In this document: positions 18,060 to 24,948 of the stretch, piece by piece
Layout of the letters: each line of letters begins with the position of its first letter
Numbering within the stretch: position 1 is the stretch's first letter
Origin: Pseudonocardia parietis
GTDB lineage: Bacteria; Actinomycetota; Actinomycetes; Mycobacteriales; Pseudonocardiaceae
Assembly: GCF_017876315.1 (NCBI RefSeq)
Contig: NZ_JAGINU010000001.1
Location: 3,038,001-3,102,000, forward strand
Length of the DNA: 64,000 nt
Direction of reading: 5' to 3'
Translations under genes and position numbers: made by a program
The notes under the pieces: model-generated
Told to the model about the DNA's origin: nothing
The model's input: only the letters and a program-made list of their open reading frames with translations
Database searches by the model: none

Positions 18060-18096
18060 CGCCTGCGGCGGGCTGACGCGTGCGGCGGGCCGCCGG

Positions 18097-18990
18097 TCAG
18101 GGCCGCCCGCCGTGCGGCACGTCCACCCGCACCGACATCAGCGCGCCCTCGCGGGCGTTGCGGCGGGCGTCCTCGGCGAAGTCGGGGGCGGTGCACGCGA
18201 ACAGCGTGCGGCCGTCGGCGCCGCCGAGCATGCAGGCGAAGACCCCGGTGCCGACGGCGATCTCCTCGAGGATCTCGCCGCCCTCGCGGACCCGTAGCAG
18301 CCGGTTGCCGAGAGCGTCGGCGAGCCAGAGCGCGCCCTCGGCGTCGAGGCAGCAGCCGTCCGGGGACACGGACAGGCCGGCGAGCGCGGTGTGCAGGTCC
18401 CTGTCGGTGGGCAGGTCCCCGAACCGCGCCCAGGTCCGGCGTCCGGACAGCGAGCCGTCGGGGCCGACGTCGAACGCGCTGATCCGGTTGCCGAAGCTCT
18501 CGGCGACCAGCAGCACACCGTCGTCGGTGAGGACGCTGCCGTTGGCGAACCACATGTCGCCGGCGACCGGGGTGGCGGTGCCGTCCGGGTCGACCCGCAC
18601 CAGCGCGGACGGTTCGAGCGGTGCCCCGCCCATCAGGTCGAACCCGAAGTTGCCCGCGAAGGCGCGGCCCTCGGCGTCGACGACCATGTCGTTGAGGTGG
18701 CCACCGACGTGCGCGCTCACGTCGGCGTGCGTGACGAGCGTGCCGTCGGCCTCGCGGCGCAGTATCCGGGCGTCGCGCATGGAGATGACGAGTAGCCTGC
18801 CGTCGGGCAGCCAGCCCAGCCCGGACGGCTGCTGCGGCACCTCGGCCTCCACCCGCAGGTCGCCACCGTCCTCGAGGGCGGAGCACACGCGGTGGGTGTA
18901 GAAGTCCACGAACCAGATGCGGCCCTCGTGCCAGCGCGGGCTCTCGGCGAAGGTCAGCTCCGGCACGACGATGGTCAGCTCACGGGTCAT
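18097..18990 (-). CDS. SMP-30/gluconolactonase family protein
   Basis: A 297-residue six-bladed propeller of the SMP-30/gluconolaconase/LRE type. Metal ligand motifs include FAESPRWHEGRIWFVDF (N-terminal Glu) and HLNDMVVDAEGRAF (Asn), then SPDGCCLDAEGALWLAD and MWFANGSVL. These enzymes hydrolyse sugar or other lactones, or related esters, in the cytoplasm. ATG 18990 is set by GGAGGAACC directly upstream. An 18-bp operator-like palindrome lies 26 bp above the start and is shared with the LLM gene. The gene is divergent from the TetR gene. Confidence 0.9.
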   Translation of the reverse strand: MTRELTIVVPELTFAESPRWHEGRIWFVDFYTHRVCSALEDGGDLRVEAEVPQQPSGLGWLPDGRLLVISMRDARILRREADGTLVTHADVSAHVGGHLNDMVVDAEGRAFAGNFGFDLMGGAPLEPSALVRVDPDGTATPVAGDMWFANGSVLTDDGVLLVAESFGNRISAFDVGPDGSLSGRRTWARFGDLPTDRDLHTALAGLSVSPDGCCLDAEGALWLADALGNRLLRVREGGEILEEIAVGTGVFACMLGGADGRTLFACTAPDFAEDARRNAREGALMSVRVDVPHGGRP

Positions 18991-19015
18991 GGTTCCTCCG
19001 ACGGCGGTGTCGAGA

Positions 19016-19033
19016 TGACTGAGCGCATAGTCA
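19016..19033. promoter_or_regulatory. Operator-like palindrome, copy 1
   Basis: TGACTGAGCGCATAGTCA: the outer five bases and the central GCGC are symmetric (14 of 18 positions). It lies between the divergent SMP-30 and TetR genes. The same sequence, with one base changed, recurs at 20755-20772 upstream of the LLM gene, so it is very likely the binding site of the TetR protein encoded at 19077. Confidence 0.7.
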
Positions 19034-19076
19034 CCAGATCTGATAGAGGTGTCAAGGAACACGGTGGGAGGGCGAC

Positions 19077-19703
19077 GTGGCAGCCGAGATCGACGAGCTG
19101 TGGGGCGAGGATCTGGCGCCCGTCGCCCGCGCACTGCTGAGCTCGGCGGTGCGGTGCTTCGCGGCCCGCGGGTTCACCGGCACCACGACCCGTGACATCT
19201 CCGGCGGTGCGGGACTGAGCCCGGCAGCGCTGTACGTGCACTTCCCGGCCAAGGAGCAGGTGCTGTTCGAGATCGCGCGACGCGGGCACCGGAGCGCGCT
19301 GGCCGCGATCGACCTGCCCGGGTGCGCGGATCCGGACGACCCGGCCGGGCGCCTGCGTGAGCTGGTCGCCCGGTTCGTGGCCTGGCACGCCCGGCACCAC
19401 GTCGCGGCGCGGGTCTGCCAGTACGAGCTGGCCGGACTGACGTCCGAGCACGTCACCGAGATCGCCGCGATCCGGCGGGAGTTCCCGGAGCGGTTCCGCG
19501 CGGTGATCGCCGACGGCGTCGAGCAGGGGGTGTTCACCCCGGTCGACGTGGGCCGGGTGGTGCGGGCCGTGCTCTCGCTGGGCATCGATCTCGTGCGCTG
19601 GTACCGGCCCGACGGGCCGGACTCGCCCGAGCAGCTCGGCCGGTTCTACGCCGATCTGGCCGTGAGCATGGTCTCCGGCGTGCCCGGCCCGGCCGCAGGC
19701 TGA
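19077..19703 (+). CDS. TetR family transcriptional regulator
   Basis: A 208-residue repressor. The helix-turn-helix is in the N-terminal 60 residues: FAARGFTGTTTRDISGGAGLSPAALYVHFPAKEQVLFEIARRG. The rest is an all-helical ligand/dimerisation domain typical of family members acting on lipid or aromatic catabolism. GTG 19077 follows GGTGGGAGG. Its gene is divergent from SMP-30 and convergent with the LLM oxidoreductase, and the shared palindromes at 19016 and 20755 mark the likely regulon: itself, SMP-30 and LLM. The effector is unknown. Confidence 0.92.
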   Translation: MAAEIDELWGEDLAPVARALLSSAVRCFAARGFTGTTTRDISGGAGLSPAALYVHFPAKEQVLFEIARRGHRSALAAIDLPGCADPDDPAGRLRELVARFVAWHARHHVAARVCQYELAGLTSEHVTEIAAIRREFPERFRAVIADGVEQGVFTPVDVGRVVRAVLSLGIDLVRWYRPDGPDSPEQLGRFYADLAVSMVSGVPGPAAG

Positions 19704-19706
19704 GCA

Positions 19707-20708
19707 TCAGACGGCGGCGACGGAGCGGGCCGCATCGAGGAAGCGCTCCAGCTCGCGGCGGGTGTCCGGCCCGCACGGCTGGTAGACGATCTCGGTCACC
19801 CCGCGCCCGGCCAGGTCGTCGATCTTGCGGCGCACCTCGTCGCGGGTCCCGCTGATCGTCGCGTCGTCGAGCAGGACGTGCCCGCCGGCATCCCAGGCGG
19901 CCCGGTCGGCGTCGTTGAGCTCGACGCAGTGCCCGGCGTGCACTGCCAGGTGGCGCTCGTCGTCGGATGCCCGCTCGACGACGTCCATCCATGCGTCCCC
20001 GCCGGGCAGGCTCCGGACGGCCTCGGGCCCGCCGAACTCGTAGCCGCCGTGGTAGGCCAGCGCCCAGCCGGGGCCGCCGGCGGCCCGGACCCGCTCGGTG
20101 TCGACGGCCTCGCCCTCGTCGAGGACGGTGCCCCAGAGGAGGTAGGCCGCCCAGGAGTACTCGGTCATGAACGCCGGCGTCTGCAGGGTGGCGTACAGGC
20201 CGTCGCCGAGCTCGCGGGCCACCGCGTCGCCCTTCGGGCCGAGCGCGCCGACGAGTACCGGCACTTCGACCGGCCGGGCGGGGGAGTGGCCGTCGGGGTG
20301 CAGCATCCGCATCCGGGCGCCCTCCCACTCGACGACCTCGCCGCGCAGCAGCCCGCGGTAGGCGCGGATGTAGTCCTCCATGAACCGCCAGGTGATGGCC
20401 CGGTAGCCCATGGCGCGCCGGCCGGTGAAGCCGGTGCCGAACGACACCGCCACCCGGCCGGGGGCGAGCGCGGCGAGGGTGGCGGTGCCGGCCGCGTTGA
20501 CCATCGGGTGCCGCAGGCTCGGGACGAGGACGCCCGGGCCGAGCCCGATCCGGTCGGTCCGCTCGGCGGCGAGGGCGAGCGTCATCCAGACGTCCGGGCT
20601 CTGCTGCGGGGTGTCGTACACCCACGCGCGGTCGTACCCGAGTGTCTCGGCGAGCGCGATGTCGTCCGGCGAGCTCAGGCTCGTCGGGAAGGCGCACGAC
20701 ACCTCCAT
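19707..20708 (-). CDS. LLM class flavin-dependent oxidoreductase
   Basis: A 333-residue luciferase-like monooxygenase or F420-dependent reductase. It opens with the beta-strand region MEVSCAFPTSLSSPDDIALAETLGYDRAWVYD, followed by ERTDRIGLGPGVLVPSLRHP and VSFGTGFTGR. The TIM-barrel pattern and length fit the F420-dependent oxidoreductase subgroup, but FMN use cannot be excluded. ATG 20708 is set by GAGGAGGTCCCG; longer in-frame starts run into the operator. The palindrome at 20755-20772 lies about 46 bp upstream. It is convergent with tetR with a 3-bp gap. Confidence 0.88.
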   Translation of the reverse strand: MEVSCAFPTSLSSPDDIALAETLGYDRAWVYDTPQQSPDVWMTLALAAERTDRIGLGPGVLVPSLRHPMVNAAGTATLAALAPGRVAVSFGTGFTGRRAMGYRAITWRFMEDYIRAYRGLLRGEVVEWEGARMRMLHPDGHSPARPVEVPVLVGALGPKGDAVARELGDGLYATLQTPAFMTEYSWAAYLLWGTVLDEGEAVDTERVRAAGGPGWALAYHGGYEFGGPEAVRSLPGGDAWMDVVERASDDERHLAVHAGHCVELNDADRAAWDAGGHVLLDDATISGTRDEVRRKIDDLAGRGVTEIVYQPCGPDTRRELERFLDAARSVAAV

Positions 20709-20754
20709 CGGGACCTCCTCGTGGTGTACGTCCTCGTGGTGTGCATCACAGTGC

Positions 20755-20772
20755 TTACTGAGCGCATAGTCA
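20755..20772. promoter_or_regulatory. Operator-like palindrome, copy 2
   Basis: TTACTGAGCGCATAGTCA differs at one base from the copy at 19016-19033, and both continue with CCAG on the right. It lies upstream of the LLM oxidoreductase gene. The conservation between two otherwise unrelated promoters supports a common repressor, most simply the TetR protein at 19077. Confidence 0.7.
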
Positions 20773-20833
20773 CCAGGAGGGTGGAGGAGTGTCAAGGCCT
20801 CACGGCGAGCGACGGGGCCCGGGAAACAGAAAT

Positions 20834-20858
20834 CCCCGGGCCGCTGAACGGCCCGGGG
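20834..20858 (-). terminator. Rho-independent terminator of tRNA operon 1
   Basis: Perfect 9-bp stem CCCCGGGCC/GGCCCGGGG with a 7-base loop. On the minus strand it is followed by ATTTCTGTTT. It lies just after the last tRNA of the first Gly-Cys-Val operon. Confidence 0.85.
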
Positions 20859-20870
20859 AACCCGGTGTGG

Positions 20871-20942
<72 letters not shown>

Positions 20943-20943
20943 G

Positions 20944-21015
20944 AGGCGGCGGCGGGAATCGAACCCGCGTACAGGGCTTTGCAGGCCCTTGCCTAAGCCA
21001 CTCGGCCACGCCGCC
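20944..21015 (-). tRNA. tRNA-Cys(GCA), operon 1
   Basis: 72 nt. The acceptor stem is GGCGGCG/CGCCGCC with discriminator U; the anticodon loop CTGCAAA gives GCA. It is separated from tRNA-Val by one base. The acceptor stem differs from the second copy (GGCGGAG at 21505) by a compensatory pair change. Confidence 0.97.
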
Positions 21016-21046
21016 GGATACCCGGCTCGTGAACGAGACCCGGCCG

Positions 21047-21119
21047 AGCGGACGACGGGACTCGAACCCGCGACCCTCACCTTGGCAAGGTGATGCGCTA
21101 CCAGCTGCGCTACGTCCGC
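21047..21119 (-). tRNA. tRNA-Gly(GCC), operon 1
   Basis: 73 nt, first gene of the operon, with the same sequence as the copies at 16315 and 21628 within the cloverleaf. Anticodon loop TTGCCAA. The 276 bp upstream, to the terminator of operon 2, hold no gene and should contain the promoter. Confidence 0.97.
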
Positions 21120-21395
21120 ATTCCGTACCGTTCCCGAACCGTCCCGCTCGTTCCCGGTGCGTGCGGAGAACACTAGCGCACGACGCCCGGCCGTCGTCGA
21201 GGGGGGTCGGTGTCGATCATCTTCGGCTCGGGACGTGCTGGGGCGTGCTGAACGGGCCCGATCCCGGGCCGGGCGGGTGCCTCGGAGCCGCCCTCGGCCG
21301 CGCGTTGCGGGCCCTGTGTTGCTCGCTCCGGCCCGGCCGGCCCGCTCGGCGTCCTGGCGTGGCAGTGGCGGGGAACGCCCTGGGAGACAAAAGAA

Positions 21396-21420
21396 CCCCG
21401 GACCGTGGAACGGTCCGGGG
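21396..21420 (-). terminator. Rho-independent terminator of tRNA operon 2
   Basis: 10-bp stem CCCCGGACCG/CGGTCCGGGG with a 5-base loop, followed on the minus strand by TTCTTTTGT. It lies immediately after the second tRNA-Val. Confidence 0.87.
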
Positions 21421-21431
21421 ATTCCCGGTGG

Positions 21432-21503
<72 letters not shown>

Positions 21504-21504
21504 G

Positions 21505-21576
21505 AGGCGGAGGCGGGAATCGAACCCGCGTACAGGGCTTTGCAGGCCCTTGCCTAAGCCACTCGGCCACTCCGCC
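21505..21576 (-). tRNA. tRNA-Cys(GCA), operon 2
   Basis: 72 nt. The acceptor stem is GGCGGAG/CTCCGCC, so one base pair differs from the first copy while pairing is kept. Anticodon GCA. Confidence 0.97.
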
Positions 21577-21627
21577 AGAATCCTGAAGGACTCTGCTGGA
21601 AGGTCCCGGCTCAGGGCCGATCCTCCG

Positions 21628-21700
21628 AGCGGACGACGGGACTCGAACCCGCGACCCTCACCTTGGCAAGGTGATGCGCTACCAGCTGCGCTACGTCCGC
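21628..21700 (-). tRNA. tRNA-Gly(GCC), operon 2
   Basis: 73 nt, identical in cloverleaf to the other tRNA-Gly copies. First gene of the second operon. The promoter should lie at about 21701-21850, between this gene and the SsgA-like gene. Confidence 0.97.
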
Positions 21701-21852
21701 CTGAGCACCGCGTTCGGGACATTCGCTCGTCCGCGGTGCGATGAGAAAACCCTAGCACCCGCCCCGAGGGGGACACGGCGGCCCCCCTGTCCACCACCGG
21801 AGGTTCTCTCAGCTGCGGAGATCGACTCCGCCCGGCGGTGGGGTATGTGGGG

Positions 21853-22281
21853 TCAGTCCCGGGCGGTGGTGTCGAGCAGGTCGGCGAGCGCGGCGTCGAA
21901 GTCGAGCCACGAGTACTCGGACGCGGCCGGGACGGCGTCGTAGGTCGCCTGGAGGAACTCCGAGAGGGTCTGCGCCGAGGTGGTGAACAGCGCGTGACCG
22001 GAGGGGGAGGTCAGCTCGAGCTCGATCCGGGACGGGTCGTCGCTCATCGGCTGCACCCGGACGTCACCGGTGCCGGCGGAGTCGATCAGCCCGTCGGCGA
22101 GCAGGTCACGGGCGAAGACCCAGTCGACGGTGGAGTCGTGCCCGGTCCGGAACGAGGCCTGGACGGCGTAGGGGTCGCGGCTCGTGTAGGACAGTTCGAC
22201 CTTCACGGGCACGACCGGCGCGTCCGGAGCGATGAGCTCGAACATGGCCGTCGCCCGGATCGTCTTGGACTCGTCGCGCAT
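21853..22281 (-). CDS. SsgA family sporulation/cell division regulator
   Basis: A 142-residue SsgA-like protein of the SsgB-like type. Family landmarks are present: VKVELSYTSRDPYAVQASF, WVFARDLLADGL, the DVRVQP strand and FLQATYDAVP near the C terminus. In filamentous actinomycetes SsgB recruits FtsZ to division sites, and single SsgB-like copies occur in genera that do not make aerial spores. ATG 22281 has AAAGAGGATG just upstream. Expression is monocistronic and divergent from the sigma factor gene. Confidence 0.9.
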   Translation of the reverse strand: MRDESKTIRATAMFELIAPDAPVVPVKVELSYTSRDPYAVQASFRTGHDSTVDWVFARDLLADGLIDSAGTGDVRVQPMSDDPSRIELELTSPSGHALFTTSAQTLSEFLQATYDAVPAASEYSWLDFDAALADLLDTTARD

Positions 22282-22542
22282 CGGTCATCCTCTTTCTGGG
22301 GGCGTTGCGTGGGGCGTCAGTCGGGAGAACGAGCCAGACGCCCCCGGGGTGACGGGTACGACGCGCATCAACATGGATCACCACCGGACGACGCCCGTTC
22401 GAGTCACACGGCTGTAACTCCGTGCTGCGGTGATGCGGCTGAACGGGCGCCGCGACGTCCTGGCGTGTGAGCCGGACGACGTCGACCCGACTACTCTCGC
22501 CGGAGTCCGAACCGTTCAGGCGCGGACCTCGAAGAACGAAAC

Positions 22543-23235
22543 GTGAGGACATCGCTGGTGGCAGGCATCGCCGACCCGCCGGACCATCCGGAGTACGGGC
22601 CGCCCGGTGACGGTCCCGCGCGCCGCGAACCCGCCCGTCGTGACGACGCCGAGGACGCGCGGATCGTGCAACGGATCGTCGCCGGCGACTCCACCGCACT
22701 GGGTGAGTTGTACGACCGGTTCGGGCGGCGGGCGTACTCGCTCGCGCGACGGATCTGTGCCGACGACGGACTGGCCGAGGACGTCGTCCAGGAGGTGTTC
22801 CTGGCGTTCTGGCGGGACCCGTCCCGGTTCGACCCGAACCGCGGGAAGTTCGGGACGTGGCTGCTGACGCTGGTGCACCACAAGGCGGTCGACGCCGTCC
22901 GGCGCGAGAGCGTGATCCGGCGGCGGACCGTCCCGGCGGCCGAGGACGGCACGGAGTGGAACGCCCCGGCCGGCCCCGGAGCCGACGAGGGTGCCATCGG
23001 CGCCCTGGTGGCCGGGCAGGTGCGGGACGCCCTGGGCCGACTACCGGCCGAACAGCGCCGGGTGCTGGCGCTGGCGTACTACGGCGGCTACACCCAGCGT
23101 GAGGTCGCCGCCATGATCGGGGTGCCGCTGGGCACCGTGAAGTCGCGGATGTTCACCGGGGTAGCCCGGCTCCGCAGCCTGCTGGGGCCGGTTGTCGGCG
23201 ACTCCGGCGGGGGCATGGCCGGGGGGATGTCGTGA
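22543..23235 (+). CDS. RNA polymerase sigma factor, ECF type
   Basis: A 230-residue sigma-70 family factor with only regions 2 and 4. Region 2 runs from LGELYDRFGRRAYSLARRICAD to VVQEVFLAFWRDPSRFD (about residues 55-105). Region 4 contains LPAEQRRVLALAYYGGYTQREVAAMIGVPLGTVKSRM (about 165-205). The layout resembles the SigK-like/ECF group paired with RskA-type anti-sigma factors. GTG 22543 or GTG 22558 starts the frame. The stop overlaps the downstream anti-sigma gene, so they form an autoregulatory operon. The C-terminal Gly/Met-rich tail is not conserved. Confidence 0.92.
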   Translation: MRTSLVAGIADPPDHPEYGPPGDGPARREPARRDDAEDARIVQRIVAGDSTALGELYDRFGRRAYSLARRICADDGLAEDVVQEVFLAFWRDPSRFDPNRGKFGTWLLTLVHHKAVDAVRRESVIRRRTVPAAEDGTEWNAPAGPGADEGAIGALVAGQVRDALGRLPAEQRRVLALAYYGGYTQREVAAMIGVPLGTVKSRMFTGVARLRSLLGPVVGDSGGGMAGGMS

Positions 23236-24179
23236 ACGGCAACGAGGGGCGGCCCTGCCCCATGAGCGAGCAGACCGTCGGCTGGGCGCTGCACGCTCTC
23301 GAACCCGACGAGGAGCTCGACATCGTGGAGCACCTGGCGGGGTGTGAGGAGTGCCGGCGGACCGCGGCGGACGTCGCGGGCGTCACGACCGGTCTGGCCA
23401 CCGCGCTGCCGCAGCACGATCCGTCTCCGAGGCTCCGCGAGTCGATCGTGGAGCAGGCCCGGCACACCCCACAGGTCCACCGCGACGCCGACGAGCGCCC
23501 GGTGCCGGGGGACCGGCTGGACCCGCCGGTGCGTCCGACGGGCCGGCACGGCCGCCCCGTGCCGCCGCAGGGGGCCGCCGCGCGCCCGTCGGTGCCGGGG
23601 CCCCAGCCTGCGCCCGTCCGGGCTCGCTCGTCGCCCACGGAGGACGACGGGCGCCCGCCTGCCGGGCCCGGACGCCCCCGTGGGCGACGCCGCCGGGTGG
23701 GCCGGATGCTCGTCGCCGCGGCGGCTGTAGTTGCCGTCCTCGTCGGGGGCGGGGTGCTGGTCGGAGAGATCCAGAGCCTGCGTGCCGAGCGCGACGCGAC
23801 CCTCGCCCAGGCCCAGCAGATGGAGGGCGTCCTCGCTGCGATCGCCCGCCCGGGCACCGAGCACGCGTTCCTGGCTCCGGAGCCGGGTGCGCCGGCGGTC
23901 GCCGCGGTGATCGTGCAGGACGACCGGCGCGAGATCGTCCCGATGGGACTGGAGCCGAACCAGGCCGACGAGCAGACCTACGTGCTGTGGGGGCTCAACG
24001 GTGACGAGGACCCGACGGCTGTCGGAACGTTCGACGTCCGCTCGGGAGCGAGCGGACCGTTGTCAGTAGCATCGCCCGGTAGTGGGACGTACGAGACGTA
24101 CGCAGTCTCGTTGGAGCGCGGGCGGGAGGCACCCCCCGCCCCCTCGGCAGTGACCGCGGCTGGGCAGGTGGAGACCTGA
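23232..24179 (+). CDS. Anti-sigma factor, RskA-like, membrane
   Basis: A 315-residue single-pass membrane anti-sigma factor. Its N-terminal zinc-binding anti-sigma motif is HLAGCEECRR (HxxxCxxC, near residues 35-42). A long Pro/Arg-rich linker follows, then one transmembrane helix (MLVAAAAVVAVLVGGGVLV, about residues 158-176). The extracytoplasmic domain contains YVLWGLNGDEDPTAVGTFDV, a typical RskA C-terminal feature. GTG 23232 overlaps the sigma gene stop; ATG 23262 is an alternative. It should hold the upstream sigma factor inactive until regulated proteolysis. Confidence 0.9.
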   Translation: MNGNEGRPCPMSEQTVGWALHALEPDEELDIVEHLAGCEECRRTAADVAGVTTGLATALPQHDPSPRLRESIVEQARHTPQVHRDADERPVPGDRLDPPVRPTGRHGRPVPPQGAAARPSVPGPQPAPVRARSSPTEDDGRPPAGPGRPRGRRRRVGRMLVAAAAVVAVLVGGGVLVGEIQSLRAERDATLAQAQQMEGVLAAIARPGTEHAFLAPEPGAPAVAAVIVQDDRREIVPMGLEPNQADEQTYVLWGLNGDEDPTAVGTFDVRSGASGPLSVASPGSGTYETYAVSLERGREAPPAPSAVTAAGQVET

Positions 24180-24739
24180 GTACGACGGAGCAGAACAACA
24201 CCGGTGCACCGGCGCTCGCGGGGCAGAAGCCGCGGCGCCGGTACACCGGCCTCCGCAAGTGGTTCCGGCGGACGAAGGTCCGCTACCGCGCATTCCGGGC
24301 CAGGGTGGCGCGCAACCCCGTGCTGGACACGACGTACCGCGTGACCGCGGGCGTCCTCGGCGGGGCGATCGTGATCCTCGGCCTCATCGCGCTGCCCGCG
24401 CCCGGCCCCGGCTGGGCGATCATCTTCCTGGGCCTGGGCGTGCTCGCCGCCGAGTTCCACTGGGCCAAGCGGCTCCTGCACTGGGTCAGGGTCAGATACG
24501 ACGCCTGGCTGGCCTGGATGGGCCGCCAGACGCGCGTGGTCCAGCTGCTGGTGATGACGGTGATCCTGGGCGTCGTCACGGCCTGCGCCTGGTGTGTGGG
24601 GATCTTCGACACCGTCGGTGGGTGGGTCGGACTCGACTGGCCGTGGCTCGAGTCGCCCTTGAAGGAGTACGTCGGGCCGCCGCCACCGCCTGCGCCCCCC
24701 GTGCCTGCGGTGCCGGACCTGGTCACGCCGCCGCAGTGA
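24176..24739 (+). CDS. TIGR02611/PGPGW-type membrane protein, probable CTG start
   Basis: A roughly 187-residue membrane protein. It contains the signature LPAPGPGWAIIFLGLGVLAAEFHWAKRL (central PAPGPGW) between two helices, then a third helix (LLVMTVILGVVTACAWCVG) and a Pro-rich tail. The N-terminal basic stretch RKWFRRTKVRYRAFRARVARNPVLD is typical of the family and is encoded upstream of the first GTG (24305). The frame runs back to CTG 24176, which overlaps the anti-sigma TGA (CTGA) and follows AGGTGGAG, while no ATG, GTG or TTG occurs in frame between. I therefore infer a CTG start, coupled to the anti-sigma gene. Function is unknown. Confidence 0.75.
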   Translation: MSTTEQNNTGAPALAGQKPRRRYTGLRKWFRRTKVRYRAFRARVARNPVLDTTYRVTAGVLGGAIVILGLIALPAPGPGWAIIFLGLGVLAAEFHWAKRLLHWVRVRYDAWLAWMGRQTRVVQLLVMTVILGVVTACAWCVGIFDTVGGWVGLDWPWLESPLKEYVGPPPPPAPPVPAVPDLVTPPQ

Positions 24740-24800
24740 TCGAATGCCACCCCCCGTGAGCGGTGGGGGAGGGGCTGTGTAGAGTAAGTATCACCGCTGA

Positions 24801-24872
24801 GGGCGATTAGCTCAGGGGGAGAGCGCTTCGTTCACACCGAAGAGGTCACTGGTTCGATCCCAGTATCGCCCA
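24801..24872 (+). tRNA. tRNA-Val(CAC), AICE attachment site gene
   Basis: 72 nt. The acceptor stem is GGGCGAT/ATCGCCC with discriminator A; the anticodon stem CTTCG/CGAAG encloses TTCACAC, giving anticodon CAC. Its 3' 42 bases plus one base form the left copy of the 43-bp direct repeat that bounds the integrated element, so the tRNA gene remains complete on the left side after integration. Confidence 0.97.
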
Positions 24873-24873
24873 C
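24831..24873 (+). repeat. attL core (43 bp) of the AICE
   Basis: Runs from the anticodon loop (TTCACACCGAAG) to one base past the tRNA-Val end (ATCGCCCAC). It is repeated exactly at 41517-41559. This is the classic tRNA 3'-end attachment site of tyrosine-recombinase elements. Confidence 0.95.
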
Positions 24874-24882
24874 GCAGGTCAG

Positions 24883-24913
24883 AGGCCCAATCCGAGTAAT
24901 TCGGGTTGGGCCT
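24883..24913. terminator. Hairpin terminator between attL and the integrase side
   Basis: 13-bp stem AGGCCCAATCCGA/TCGGGTTGGGCCT (one G-T pair) with loop GTAAT. Before the ISL3 insertion it would have lain directly downstream of int, so it probably ends int transcription and/or tRNA-Val transcription. Confidence 0.75.
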
Positions 24914-24924
24914 CAGTCGTTCCC

Positions 24925-24948
24925 GGGGAACATTCAGGGAACATTCCC
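24925..24948. promoter_or_regulatory. Putative integrase arm-type sites, left
   Basis: Two direct copies of GGGAACATTC (GGGGAACATTCAGGGAACATTCCC, first copy GGGGAACATTC) lie about 50 bp inside attL. A closely related doublet occurs inside attR (41391-41415). Paired repeats close to both att cores are typical binding sites for the N-terminal domain of tyrosine integrases. Confidence 0.6.
24941..24948. repeat. 8-bp target duplication, left copy
   Basis: ACATTCCC directly abuts the left end of the ISL3 element. The matching copy is at 29632-29639, next to the right end of the truncated ISL3 copy, not next to the right end of the full copy. Confidence 0.8.
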
